The notes under the pieces: model-generated
The model's database searches: none
Told to the model about the DNA's origin: nothing
The model's input: the letters and a program-made list of their open reading frames with translations, nothing else
Shown here: positions 31,816-39,873 of the stretch, in pieces
How the letters are laid out: every line of letters begins with the position of its first letter
Numbering within the stretch: the first letter of the stretch is position 1
Made by a program: the position numbers and the translations under genes
Assembly (NCBI GenBank): GCA_020637295.1
Contig: JACJWF010000004.1
Location: 200,995 to 264,994, forward strand
Direction of reading: 5' to 3'
Length of the DNA stretch: 64,000 nt
Origin: Acidimicrobiaceae bacterium
Lineage (GTDB): Bacteria > Actinomycetota > Acidimicrobiia > Acidimicrobiales > Ilumatobacteraceae

Positions 31816-32247
31816 ATGACGAACGCCCACAGCACCACCAGTTCCCCCAACCGAGGTCCCCGGCTCAGTGCCGCGGACAAGCACCAGCGCGACCGGTACC
31901 TGCGGGAGTTCATCCCGGCCATCGTGACCTTCTGGATCCTGCTGGCCGTGGTGCTCAACACCGTTGACGAGCAGACGTACGGGGCGCGGCTCTGGGTCCT
32001 CCTGCCGGTGCTGCCGATGATCGGCGTCGCCGTCGCGCTCTACCGTGCCGTGCAGCGGGCCGACGAGTACGGCCGGGTGGTGCTGCTCGAGTGCATGGCG
32101 CTGGGCTTCGGCGCAGCGATGGTCGCCTCGTTGGCGCTCGGGTTCCTCGGCATCATCGGTGAGGCGTGGACCTTCGGCGGATGGCTGGTCTTCGGCATCG
32201 GCATGACGACCTGGACCGGGTCGCTCCTCGTGCGGAACTTGCGCTGA
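31816..32247 (+). CDS. Four-helix membrane protein partnered with an HTH regulator
   Basis: The 143-residue protein has a polar N-terminus and about four hydrophobic segments (FIPAIVTFWILLAVVL, WVLLPVLPMIGVAVAL, ALGFGAAMVASLALGFLG, FGGWLVFGIGMTTW). No family name is certain. It is followed with one base of overlap (TGATG) by a small XRE-type regulator. This small-HTH plus membrane-protein pairing is common in bacteria and often autoregulated. Its function is unknown. Confidence 0.8.
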   Translation: MTNAHSTTSSPNRGPRLSAADKHQRDRYLREFIPAIVTFWILLAVVLNTVDEQTYGARLWVLLPVLPMIGVAVALYRAVQRADEYGRVVLLECMALGFGAAMVASLALGFLGIIGEAWTFGGWLVFGIGMTTWTGSLLVRNLR

Positions 32248-32462
32248 TGGAGAACAGCCTGAGGGTTCGGCGCGCCGCAAACGGCTGGAGCCAGGCACAC
32301 CTGGCCGACCTGCTGGGCGTCAGCCGCCAGACGGTGAACGCGCTGGAGACGGGGCGCTACGACCCCAGCCTGCCGCTGGCCTTCCGGCTGGCGCGCGTCT
32401 TCGCCACCACGATCGAAGACCTATTCACGCCCACCGACAGCGACCTGCGATCGCCCGCATGA
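32247..32462 (+). CDS. Small XRE-family HTH transcriptional regulator
   Basis: The 71 residues are a single Cro/CI-type HTH: SLRVRRAANGWSQAHLADLLGVSRQTVNALETGRYDPS, with the recognition helix in VSRQTVNALE (about residues 26-35), ending IEDLFTPTDSD. It matches the minimal regulators of the YgzD/Cro type with no ligand domain. It is cotranslated with the upstream membrane protein and probably binds the palindrome in their promoter (inference). Confidence 0.9.
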   Translation: MENSLRVRRAANGWSQAHLADLLGVSRQTVNALETGRYDPSLPLAFRLARVFATTIEDLFTPTDSDLRSPA

Positions 32463-32555
32463 CGGTTCGAACCGTGGTCCAGGGCAAGCCGATGCGGACG
32501 TGGAACCTGAGGCCGCCGGGTAGCGCCTGCGCCCGTCCAGGTGCATCATGGACTC

Positions 32556-33596
32556 GTGAGGTTCGCACGCTTGCTCGCGGCGGCCTGCCTGCTGGTCGCC
32601 TGCACGACGACGCCGGCCGGGACCACACCCTCAACGACCCGATCGCCGACGACGGCCGAGCAGACCTCCGTCTCCACGGTCGCGCCGACGGCCGAACCGA
32701 CCACCACCGTCTCGTACCCCACGACCACGGAGCACACGCTGCCGGCCGACTGCGACGCCACCCCGCTGCTGGCCGAGGTGGATGCCCGCATGGCGTCGGC
32801 CCGCCTGGCGCCCGGTAGCGGCTGGCGGACCGACGGTTCGCTGTCCACGCCGTTCGACGCCATCACGCAGGACGCGGAGGAGTTCCGCTACCGGATGGGC
32901 CTGGACTGCCGGTTGCGCGCGTCGCAGCGAGGCGCCGACGGCTCCGTGCGACTGCTGGTCGCGGCGTGGACCGGGCAGCGCAGCGCCTTCGTCGTCCAAG
33001 CCAGCGATGCGCCGAGCACCCCGTACCGAGCCGACCAGCGCCTCCAGTTGATGGTCGAGATCGCCTGGGGCGAGTGGCTCGTCGACCAGTTCGTCTGGGC
33101 CGGCACGCTCGCTGACGGCCGTTCGATGGTCATCGGGACCGCCGACGCACCACTGGCCGTCGCAGCGAAGGCATGGCCCGCTGCCGTGCCCCGCTTCGAG
33201 GACCTGCCGGTCACCATCGCCGCCCAGAGGTACGGCATCGACGCGCTCCTCCAGGCCGGCGCCCGCAACGTCTCCGTGGCCGAACCCGCCGAAGTCGGCG
33301 CCGAGATCGCTGCCGTGCAGTTCATCACGCCCGCTGGCCTGCATCTCATCGCCACGGTCGCCCCTCCGGAGTGGTTCGACCCCGCAGCACGGATCGTCGA
33401 CGGGGAGATGGCGATCGCCACGTTCGCCGGGATCGACGTGTACGTCACCACGGCATCGGCCGGCTCCTACGCAGTGGCGTCGGTGGGATGGGACTGCGGC
33501 GACTTCGTATGGTTCATCGACTCCTTGTACGGCACGGTCGACGAGCTGGTCGACTGGGCCGCCACGTTGATCGCGTCCACGGGGTGCGGAGGCTGA
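32556..33596 (+). CDS. Lipoprotein of unknown function
   Basis: A lipoprotein signal peptide with lipobox LVAC (Cys at about residue 16 from GTG 32556) is followed by a Thr/Pro-rich linker. A domain of about 280 residues then includes CDATPLLAEVDARM, MGLDCRLRASQRG and paired Trp-containing strands. Three conserved-looking cysteines and a Gly-Cys-Gly-Gly end suggest disulphides outside the membrane. No family is recognised. A GTG at 32541 is an alternative start. Confidence 0.7.
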   Translation: MRFARLLAAACLLVACTTTPAGTTPSTTRSPTTAEQTSVSTVAPTAEPTTTVSYPTTTEHTLPADCDATPLLAEVDARMASARLAPGSGWRTDGSLSTPFDAITQDAEEFRYRMGLDCRLRASQRGADGSVRLLVAAWTGQRSAFVVQASDAPSTPYRADQRLQLMVEIAWGEWLVDQFVWAGTLADGRSMVIGTADAPLAVAAKAWPAAVPRFEDLPVTIAAQRYGIDALLQAGARNVSVAEPAEVGAEIAAVQFITPAGLHLIATVAPPEWFDPAARIVDGEMAIATFAGIDVYVTTASAGSYAVASVGWDCGDFVWFIDSLYGTVDELVDWAATLIASTGCGG

Positions 33597-33615
33597 GCCC
33601 GGACGGGCTGCCGCG

Positions 33616-33621
33616 TATGGT
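33616..33621 (+). promoter_or_regulatory. Leaderless -10 hexamer of the VOC gene at 33628
   Basis: TATGGT lies 6 nt before the ATG at 33628, 19 nt beyond the lipoprotein stop. Confidence 0.4.
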
Positions 33622-33627
33622 GCGGGC

Positions 33628-34164
33628 ATGGCCCCACGCCCATCCGTCTTCCAGGTCGCCTACTACGTTCCCGACCTCGCCGAGGCGGCCACCCGATGGG
33701 CCACCACCATCGGGGCCGGGCCGTTCTTCGTCGCCGCCCATCATCGGGCGGACCGCTTCACCTATCGGGGCACCGCCGTGGAGGCCGACGTGTCGTACGC
33801 GTTCGGCTACTCGGGGGACCTGCAGATCCAGCTGATCGAGCAGCACGACGACCTGCCGTCGATCTACCGCGAGCTCTACCCGGAGGTGCCCCCTCGCGGT
33901 GCCTTCCACCACGTGGCCCACCTCGTGGACGACTACGAGGGGGAGCGCCAGCGGTTGCTGGACCAGGGGTTTGACCTGGCCTGTGAGCTGCACGCCAACG
34001 ACATCGTCGCCTGCTACTTCGACACCCGCGATGCCACCGGTGCGTTCACCGAGTTGCACTCACGCACACCGCGCATCGTGGCCACCTTCGGGCGATGGCG
34101 GCAGGCCCACGAGGAGTGGGACGGGGTCACCCAGCCCCTGCGCGGCCACGTCAGCGGGACGTGA
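33628..34164 (+). CDS. VOC-family (glyoxalase-like) protein
   Basis: The 178-residue protein begins FQVAYYVPDLAEAATRWATTIGAGPF, followed by LQIQLIEQHDD, FHHVAHLVDDYE with a metal-ligand His, and ACYFDTRDATGAFTELH with the ligand Glu. This two-module arrangement matches glyoxalase_4-type VOC proteins such as methylmalonyl-CoA epimerase-like enzymes. The actual substrate is unknown. It converges on the MORN-repeat gene with 1 bp between. Confidence 0.85.
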   Translation: MAPRPSVFQVAYYVPDLAEAATRWATTIGAGPFFVAAHHRADRFTYRGTAVEADVSYAFGYSGDLQIQLIEQHDDLPSIYRELYPEVPPRGAFHHVAHLVDDYEGERQRLLDQGFDLACELHANDIVACYFDTRDATGAFTELHSRTPRIVATFGRWRQAHEEWDGVTQPLRGHVSGT

Positions 34165-34165
34165 G

Positions 34166-34633
34166 TCAGGCGCGGGCGGCGACGCGAGACGGGCGGTCCG
34201 CGCGGCGGCCGTCCTCGTAGCGCATCTCATGGCGCAGCGAGCCGTCGTTGCGCCACTTGCGGATCGCGGCAGTGCCGTCCTTGCCGTCCTGCCGTTTGCC
34301 GGTCTGGTAGCGCTCCTCGTAGTGCACGCTGCCGTCGGCGTAGTAGCCGCGGACCGCCGGCACCTTCGGTGACGGGTCCTGCAGTTCCCCGTGCTCGTAG
34401 AACAGCTCGTACTTGAGGCGGCCGTCAGGCCGGAAGCGGCGGTACGCCGGGTGGTTCTTCCCCGGGTTGTGCAGCCGCCCCTCGGTGTACCAGGCCACGT
34501 AGGCGATCGACCCGGCGACATGGCGGCGGACACGCCCGGTGAAGCCGGTGGGGATCTCCGACTCGTCGTCCACATTGATCGTGGTGAACACGCGGAACGA
34601 CAGGGAGTTGGGGACGAGGTCGATCAGCTCCAT
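34166..34633 (-). CDS. MORN-variant repeat protein
   Basis: The 155-residue protein has at least three repeats of the pattern DGxLxxExxYxxGxxxD: RPDGRLKYELFYEHGELQD, YADGSVHYEERYQTGKRQD and RNDGSLRHEMRYEDGRRAD. Such MORN_2/YwqK-like repeats form beta sheets; some family members are antitoxins, but nothing here shows that role. An AGGAG site precedes the ATG at 34631-34633. The next gene upstream ends 55 bp away. Confidence 0.8.
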   Translation of the reverse strand: MELIDLVPNSLSFRVFTTINVDDESEIPTGFTGRVRRHVAGSIAYVAWYTEGRLHNPGKNHPAYRRFRPDGRLKYELFYEHGELQDPSPKVPAVRGYYADGSVHYEERYQTGKRQDGKDGTAAIRKWRNDGSLRHEMRYEDGRRADRPSRVAARA

Positions 34634-34688
34634 GACACTCCTGTATCGCCCGTTCGGAGGGCCGACTTGAGCGCCAGTCCGGTGGAGG

Positions 34689-35252
34689 TCACCGCAGCGA
34701 GCGGCCGTACTCCACCTCGGCAACGGCGTACGGCAGGCTGGCGGCGGTGGCCGGGCCGTCGAACGTGCCGTCCTTGCCGGTGGGCTGCCACCCCGCCTTC
34801 TCGTAGAAGGCCCGCCCGCGGGGGTTGTCGCGCAGCACCCAGAGGACGGCGGTGGTGAAGCTCTGGCCGCGCAGCCAGTCCTCGCAGGCCGCCATCAGCG
34901 CCGGCGCGCACCCGCTGCCCCAGGCGTCCGGGTGGAGGTAGAACGCATACACCTCGCCGATCGGGGTGGCGACTGGGTCGGCCTCCGTGCCGTCGCACAC
35001 AGGCTCCACCCGGGCGGGCCCGCAGAGCCCGAAGCCGACCGTCCGACCGTCGAGCACGGCGCAGAAGCACGCCGAGTGCCCCCGCTCGTTCCACGTCCAC
35101 GCCTGCCACGTGGCCAGCCGCTGGGCACGGAACTCCGGTGCGTCGAGGTAGGCGTCGTCGATCACCCCCCGGTACCCGCTGCGCCAGCCCTCGGTGTGTG
35201 CCTCCGCCAGGGCGTGGGCGTCGGCGGGCACGGCGGGGCGGATCTCGATCAT
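34689..35252 (-). CDS. GNAT-family N-acetyltransferase
   Basis: The 187-residue protein starts IEIRPAVPADAHALAEAHTEGW. It has the acetyl-CoA site motif A region (IGEVYAFYLHPDAWGSGCAPALMAA) and motif B (LWVLRDNPRGRAFYEKAGW), the standard GNAT layout. Substrate unknown. The R/QxxGxG/A loop is altered to DAWGSG. The ATG (35250-35252) has GGAG only 1-2 nt away, so the start signal is unusual. Confidence 0.9.
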   Translation of the reverse strand: MIEIRPAVPADAHALAEAHTEGWRSGYRGVIDDAYLDAPEFRAQRLATWQAWTWNERGHSACFCAVLDGRTVGFGLCGPARVEPVCDGTEADPVATPIGEVYAFYLHPDAWGSGCAPALMAACEDWLRGQSFTTAVLWVLRDNPRGRAFYEKAGWQPTGKDGTFDGPATAASLPYAVAEVEYGRSLR

Positions 35253-35361
35253 CTCCTGATGGTGGCACCAGTGTCGGGGTGGCCCGAACCGAATTGTGAT
35301 GCGGGTGGTGGGCCGGTGCCGGGCATATCGTGAGGGCACCCCCTCGTCGAGAAGGAACGTC

Positions 35362-35967
35362 ATGTCCGAGCCCTCGTCCCCGTCCGTCGTCATCGAGTCC
35401 AACGCCAAGGTCCACGTCAGCAAGTGGCCGCTGTGGGCCGCTCTCGGCGTGGTCGCCGCGCTGATCGTGTTCACCGTCGTCTGGTTCGCGGCCAACGGTG
35501 AGGACGACTACACCCCCGGGCCCGTGGCCCAGGGCCTGCTGGACGGGTTGGAGCGCCAAGGCGTGGACGCCTCGCTCACCCCCTCGGAGCTGAAGTGCGT
35601 GGATGACGCCGGCAGCAAGTACGGCATCGACCCGGCGATGTTCTCCGACGGGGTGGACGTGCTGGATGTCGACCCGACGCCTGCCCAGCAGGAGTTCGTC
35701 GGCGTGATGATGGACGACTGCCTCACCCGTTCCAGCCGCGTGGACATCATCGCCCAGGGCATGCTCGGCGATGCCGACATGGATGGCGTCACCGAGGCCC
35801 AGGCCCGCTGCGTGGGCGAGAAGATGGACGACACGATCATCGACGCCGGCGGCTATGGCAGCCTGGCGGAGGACCCGGAGGCGGCGTTCGGCCTGGTGTT
35901 CGGGATCTTCGGCTCGCTCGGTGAGTGCGGCATCGACATGACGGACCTGATGGGCATGGGCGGCTGA
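35362..35967 (+). CDS. Single-helix membrane protein with duplicated cysteine module
   Basis: No family is recognised. The 201 residues comprise a short cytoplasmic tail, one transmembrane helix (about 22-46) and an acidic exterior domain. That domain seems to contain two related modules: LTPSELKCVDDAGSKYG followed by DDCLTRS, and VTEAQARCVGEKMDDTI followed by LGECGID. Each has a Cys pair likely to be disulphide-bonded. GAAGGA lies 6 nt before the ATG. Confidence 0.75.
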   Translation: MSEPSSPSVVIESNAKVHVSKWPLWAALGVVAALIVFTVVWFAANGEDDYTPGPVAQGLLDGLERQGVDASLTPSELKCVDDAGSKYGIDPAMFSDGVDVLDVDPTPAQQEFVGVMMDDCLTRSSRVDIIAQGMLGDADMDGVTEAQARCVGEKMDDTIIDAGGYGSLAEDPEAAFGLVFGIFGSLGECGIDMTDLMGMGG

Positions 35968-35990
35968 CACCCGGGCCGCAGCCGGTCGCG

Positions 35991-36509
35991 TCAGGCCCGC
36001 ACGTCGGGCTGCGGGTCCAGCCCGGCGTCGAACTCGGTCTGCAGGGCGTCGCGCAACTGGCCCGCGCCGCGGAAGCCACGGACGGCCCACTCCCGGCGCT
36101 CGCCGTTGTCGCTGACCGCCTCGACCCGCCACGGCCGGCCGAGCACGAACCGCCCGACGGCACCTCCGACGAAGACGAACGCCAGCCAGAGCAGGTCCAG
36201 CCCGAGCAGGATCACGGGCGGGAACACGAACCACAGCAAGAGGAACGCGGCGACGGCGATCAGCAGGATCGCCAGGTCGTCGAAGCCGTCCACGCACCCG
36301 TCAGCGGCGTCGATGCCGTCCCACCAGCGCGAGTCCCGCTGCGTTCCCCGGCTGGGCGTCGGCGTGCCGGTGGGTGCGGCGGGACGGTCCGTGGACCAGG
36401 AACGGCGGACGCGTCTCGACACGGTGCGGAACCGCTCGCGCACGCCGACACCGTCGCGGTGGGGCAGCCAGCGGCGGCGAACCCGCCACGTGGGCCGGGT
36501 GGGCAGCAA
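35991..36509 (-). CDS. Small membrane protein downstream of the sigma factor
   Basis: The 172-residue product has an Arg-rich N-terminal part, two hydrophobic segments (ILLIAVAAFLLLWFVFPPVILL and LLWLAFVFVGGAVGRF), and a cytoplasmic tail RPWRVEAVSDNGERREWAVRGFRG. No named family is recognised. The start is uncertain: TTG at 36507-36509 (used) lies just past the sigma stop; GTG at 36441-36443 would give 150 residues. It is probably cotranscribed with the sigma gene. Confidence 0.6.
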   Translation of the reverse strand: MLPTRPTWRVRRRWLPHRDGVGVRERFRTVSRRVRRSWSTDRPAAPTGTPTPSRGTQRDSRWWDGIDAADGCVDGFDDLAILLIAVAAFLLLWFVFPPVILLGLDLLWLAFVFVGGAVGRFVLGRPWRVEAVSDNGERREWAVRGFRGAGQLRDALQTEFDAGLDPQPDVRA

Positions 36510-36514
36510 CGGCG

Positions 36515-37450
36515 TCAGACGGCCAGGAGGTCGCGGGCGCCGGTGTCGCTGCTGGGGTGGCGCAGCTTGCTCATCGCCCGGGCTTCGATCTGGCGGATGC
36601 GTTCCCGGGTCAGGTTGAAGTGCTCGCCGACCTCTTCCAGCGTGCGCGGCTCGCCGCGGTCCAGCCCGAAGCGCAGCTTCAGGATCTCCCGCTCGCGCTC
36701 GTCCAGCGGGGCCAGCAGGCGGGCGATCTCCTCCGGTAGCAGCGCGGTGGCCGCCACCTCGAAGGGCGACTCGGCGGAGCGGTCCTCCACCACGTCGCCG
36801 AGCTCGGCGTCGCCGTCCTCGCGCAGCGGCTCGCTGAGCGACAGGGGCTCGGCCGCGAAGCGCAGTGCCTCGGTGACCTTGTCCTCCGGCATCTCCACTT
36901 CCTTGGCCAGCTCGCTGAGCGTGGCCGGGCGGCCGAGCTTGAGCTCCAGCCGGCTGCGGGCCTTCTGCAGGCGGGCCAGGGTGTCGCCGGCGTGGACCGG
37001 GAGGCGGATGGTGCGACCCGTGTTGGCGATGCCGCGGGTGATGGCCTGACGGATCCACCAGGTGGCGTAGGTGGAGAACTTGAAGCCCTTGCGCCAGTCG
37101 AACTTCTCGACGGCGTGCATCAGGCCGAGGTTGCCCTCCTGGATGAGGTCCAGCAACGGCAGGCCGCTGGCCTGGTACTTCTTGGCGATCGACACCACGA
37201 GGCGGAGGTTCGACTGGACGAACGCCCGCTCGGCGTCCTCGCCTTCACGGGCCGCCCGGCGCAGTTCGCGCTTCTTGGCCGCCGTGAGCTCTCCGCCGCC
37301 GTCGAGTTCGGCGATGGCCGCCTTGCCCGCTTCGATCTGCTTGGCGAGCCGGACCTCGTCGTCCTTCGTGAGCAGGCTGTACTGGCCGATGTCGGTGAGA
37401 TAGAGACGAACAAGGTCTTCCTCGTCCCGTTCCACGCGATCTTTCGCCAC
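36515..37450 (-). CDS. RNA polymerase primary/SigB-type sigma factor (RpoD family)
   Basis: The 311-residue sigma factor has region 1.2 (DLVRLYLTDIGQYSLLTKDDEV), region 2 with NLRLVVSIAKKYQASGLPLLDLIQEGNLGLMHAVEKFDW-type core and STYATWWIRQAITRGI, region 3, and region 4 with LREREREILKLRFGL-like and LEEVGEHFNLTRERIRQIEARA. It lacks the long acidic N-terminus of housekeeping SigA, so it is probably a SigA-like or SigB-type group 2 factor. GTG 37450 with AGGAG upstream was chosen over the 37495 start. Confidence 0.92.
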   Translation of the reverse strand: MAKDRVERDEEDLVRLYLTDIGQYSLLTKDDEVRLAKQIEAGKAAIAELDGGGELTAAKKRELRRAAREGEDAERAFVQSNLRLVVSIAKKYQASGLPLLDLIQEGNLGLMHAVEKFDWRKGFKFSTYATWWIRQAITRGIANTGRTIRLPVHAGDTLARLQKARSRLELKLGRPATLSELAKEVEMPEDKVTEALRFAAEPLSLSEPLREDGDAELGDVVEDRSAESPFEVAATALLPEEIARLLAPLDEREREILKLRFGLDRGEPRTLEEVGEHFNLTRERIRQIEARAMSKLRHPSSDTGARDLLAV

Positions 37451-37593
37451 GGCTGCTCCTCGCTCTACCAAAGGGGGGTCCGGACGGGTCGCCAACCCGG
37501 TGATTCGGTCACGATACCGAGGTCGTCAAGCCCGTCCACCCCTGTGCACAGATTCACAAGGTGATCGTCGCGGGGCCGTCGCGGCCTGCTGGC

Positions 37594-37599
37594 TAGGGT
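37594..37599 (+). promoter_or_regulatory. Leaderless -10 hexamer of the ABM monooxygenase-like gene
   Basis: TAGGGT lies 7 nt before the ATG at 37607, in the divergent region opposite the sigma gene. Confidence 0.4.
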
Positions 37600-37606
37600 C
37601 GCGGCG

Positions 37607-37921
37607 ATGAGCGACGAGGTGGAACTGGCCGTGGTGAGCATGCGGTTCGACGCAGCCGATCCGGCGGCGCTGCTCGGTGTGCTCTCCAAGTACGTCGTGC
37701 TCACGCGGATGGAGCCGGGCTGCCGCAATGTGGATCTGTGCCAGTCGGTGCTGTCGCCCGGCCGCTTCCTGGTGGTGGAGAAGTGGGACAGCCCGGATCA
37801 TCAGCGGGCGCACTTCGACAGCGCGGTGATGGTGGAGATGGCCCAGTCCTGCACCGGCCTGCTGACTGCCGCGCCGGACATCGAGTTGTGGGACGGCGCC
37901 AGCGCCCACGACCTGCGCTGA
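37607..37921 (+). CDS. ABM-family (antibiotic biosynthesis monooxygenase-like) protein
   Basis: The 104-residue protein is one ferredoxin-like dimeric alpha-beta barrel domain: VSMRFDAADPAALLGVLSKYV, EPGCRNVDLCQS and FLVVEKWDSPDHQRAHFDS are typical ABM motifs (Glu-Pro-Gly-Cys turn, Trp-x-Ser). Such small proteins act as quinone monooxygenases, heme-degrading enzymes or unknown stress proteins. It stands alone between the sigma gene and the Bax-inhibitor gene. Confidence 0.88.
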   Translation: MSDEVELAVVSMRFDAADPAALLGVLSKYVVLTRMEPGCRNVDLCQSVLSPGRFLVVEKWDSPDHQRAHFDSAVMVEMAQSCTGLLTAAPDIELWDGASAHDLR

Positions 37922-38009
37922 ACCCTCACCGAACCGTCACCTCGCGCACACACTCGGGCGGTAGGGTTCCCGCCAACGTGACCCGCCACGAGCGAAACGA
38001 GAGGTCCCG

Positions 38010-38816
38010 ATGTCGAACCCCATCCTCAACGACCGCAACTTCAACAAGGTCGCCGAGAACCCCGGCTGGGCGGCGCCCGAGCCGTCCACCCGCTCCACCC
38101 CGATCGACGACGGCCCGATCAGCCCATGGCAGTCCGCCCGCGACACCATGAGCGTCAGTGGGTCCATCACCGCCACCGGCGTGCTCATGGTGCTGCTGGT
38201 CGCTGCCGCGGTGGTGGGTTGGAACATGGTGGAGACCTCCACCAACACGTTCCCCGCGGCGGCGATGATCGGTGTGGTCGTCGGCCTGGTCTGTGTCATC
38301 GTGATGATGTTCAAGCCGATGTGGGCGCGTGTGCTCGGCCCCATCTACGCCCTGGGCGAAGGCCTGTTCATCGGTGTCATCTCCAAGGCGTACAACGATG
38401 TGTACGGCGGTGGCATCGTCGTCCAGGCCGTGGGCGCCACCCTGGCCGTGGCCCTCGTGATGCTGGTCCTGTACCGCACCCGGGTCATCAAGGTCACCGA
38501 GAAGCTGCGCAGCGTCATCATGGCCGCCACGCTCGGCCTGATGGCGTTCTACGCGCTCACCTTCGTCATCCACCTGTTCGGGCCGGACATCGGTGCGTGG
38601 CACCGCGGCTCCAACGGCATGGGCATCCTGTTCAGCGTGTTCGCCGCCGGCCTGGCCGCGTTCAACCTGCTGCTGGACTTCGACTTCATCGAGCGCGGCG
38701 CCAAGCGCCAACTGCCCAAGGGCATGGAGTGGGTGGCCGCGGTGGGCCTGCTCGTCACCCTGGTGTGGCTGTACCTGGAACTGCTGCGCCTGCTGGCCAA
38801 GCTGCAGGACCGCTGA
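38010..38816 (+). CDS. Bax inhibitor-1/YccA-family membrane protein
   Basis: The 268-residue protein has a soluble N-terminus of about 50 residues and seven hydrophobic segments. The family-specific stretch GPIYALGEGLFIGVISKAYN and the C-terminal FNLLLDFDFIERGA (the di-aspartyl pH-sensor motif in BI-1 relatives) are present. These proteins are thought to be calcium-leak channels or to modulate proteases. Bacterial function is unclear. Start ATG at 38010 lies about 18 nt after ACGTGACCC with GAGAGG upstream. Confidence 0.92.
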   Translation: MSNPILNDRNFNKVAENPGWAAPEPSTRSTPIDDGPISPWQSARDTMSVSGSITATGVLMVLLVAAAVVGWNMVETSTNTFPAAAMIGVVVGLVCVIVMMFKPMWARVLGPIYALGEGLFIGVISKAYNDVYGGGIVVQAVGATLAVALVMLVLYRTRVIKVTEKLRSVIMAATLGLMAFYALTFVIHLFGPDIGAWHRGSNGMGILFSVFAAGLAAFNLLLDFDFIERGAKRQLPKGMEWVAAVGLLVTLVWLYLELLRLLAKLQDR

Positions 38817-38832
38817 GCACGGCTCGTCGCCG

Positions 38833-39819
38833 CTACAGCGTGCGGAGGAAGCCCAGCAGGGCGTCGTTGAACGCCCGCGGGGCCTCCTGCTGCACCCAGT
38901 GCCCGGCGTCGGGGATCAACACCTCGCCGCGGTAGTCGGGCAGCAGGTTGCGCATGCGCTCCGGGCCGGTGGGGTCCATCAGGCGGACCACGTCGTCCTC
39001 GCCGCAGATGAAGTAGCTGGGCATGGCCACCCGGTCGGCGTGGAGATTGGCCAGCACGGCGAAGTTGCCGTCCAGGTTGCGGTAGTAGCTGACCGGGCCG
39101 AAGAACCCGCTGTGGGCGAACTCGCGGGCGTACTCGTCGAGGTCGGCATCTGTCAACCACGGCCCTTCCGGCCCTGGATACGGCAACGCCGGCGGGGCGT
39201 CCATCATCGTCAGGAAGCCGGTGCCCTCCATCGGCGGCAGCTCGGTGGGCATCTCCCGCCCCTTGGTGGCCGCGCCCGACGCGCCGTACAGCACCTTGGC
39301 CATGGTGTCGCGTGGGTCGGCATCCAGCTCGGCCTCCGGCGGGCCGACCTGCTGGAAGTAGAGGATGTAGAAGAAGCGGTCGCCGTAGACCATGTTCATC
39401 AGCTGGGTCGGTGGCGCCGGCCACTCCACGTACGGCACGCTGACCCCCACGACGGCGCGCACCCGCTCCGGCTGCAGCACCGCAGCCTGCCAGACGATGA
39501 TGCTGCCCCAGTCGTGGCCGACGAAGATCGCCTGCTCCTTGCCGTAGTGGTCCAGCAGGGCGAACAGGTCGCCGGTGAGTTGCTCGATGCCGTAGGCGTC
39601 GACCTCCTGCGGCGCGGAGGAGTGGCCGTAGCCGCGCTGGTCAGGGGCCAGCACGTGGAAGCCGGCGTCCACCAGGGGCGCGAACTGGTGGCGCCAGCTG
39701 TGGGCCAATTCGGGGAACCCGTGGCAGAGCAACACGGTGGGGTTGCCAGGGTCGCCGGCCTCGTGGACGACGAGCTCCACTCCATTGACGGCGATGTGGT
39801 GCGTGGTGACGGCGGTCAT
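38833..39819 (-). CDS. Alpha/beta hydrolase, epoxide hydrolase type
   Basis: The 328-residue enzyme has the oxyanion HGFPELAHSW motif, DQRGYGHSSAP, the nucleophile elbow GHDWGS with Asp, a cap region with Tyr residues (PYVEWP, FYILYFQ), a late Asp in CGEDDVV and His in DAGHWVQQE. The Asp nucleophile, in place of Ser, marks epoxide hydrolases or haloalkane dehalogenases; HGFPE favours epoxide hydrolase. ATG 39819 was preferred to the upstream 39858. Substrate unknown. Confidence 0.93.
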   Translation of the reverse strand: MTAVTTHHIAVNGVELVVHEAGDPGNPTVLLCHGFPELAHSWRHQFAPLVDAGFHVLAPDQRGYGHSSAPQEVDAYGIEQLTGDLFALLDHYGKEQAIFVGHDWGSIIVWQAAVLQPERVRAVVGVSVPYVEWPAPPTQLMNMVYGDRFFYILYFQQVGPPEAELDADPRDTMAKVLYGASGAATKGREMPTELPPMEGTGFLTMMDAPPALPYPGPEGPWLTDADLDEYAREFAHSGFFGPVSYYRNLDGNFAVLANLHADRVAMPSYFICGEDDVVRLMDPTGPERMRNLLPDYRGEVLIPDAGHWVQQEAPRAFNDALLGFLRTL

Positions 39820-39873
39820 CCGGGCAGTCTTGCCCACCCGGACCCGGCCGTCGTGCACCCTGCTGCCGGCTGC

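Noticed and set aside
28199..31819. Long open frame of 1206 codons on the plus strand
   Set aside because: It lies antisense to the CYTH/CHAD, dehydrogenase and CpaE-like genes, has low-complexity Arg/Gly/Ala content and no motifs. It is a shadow of high-GC codon bias and runs through the tRNA gene.
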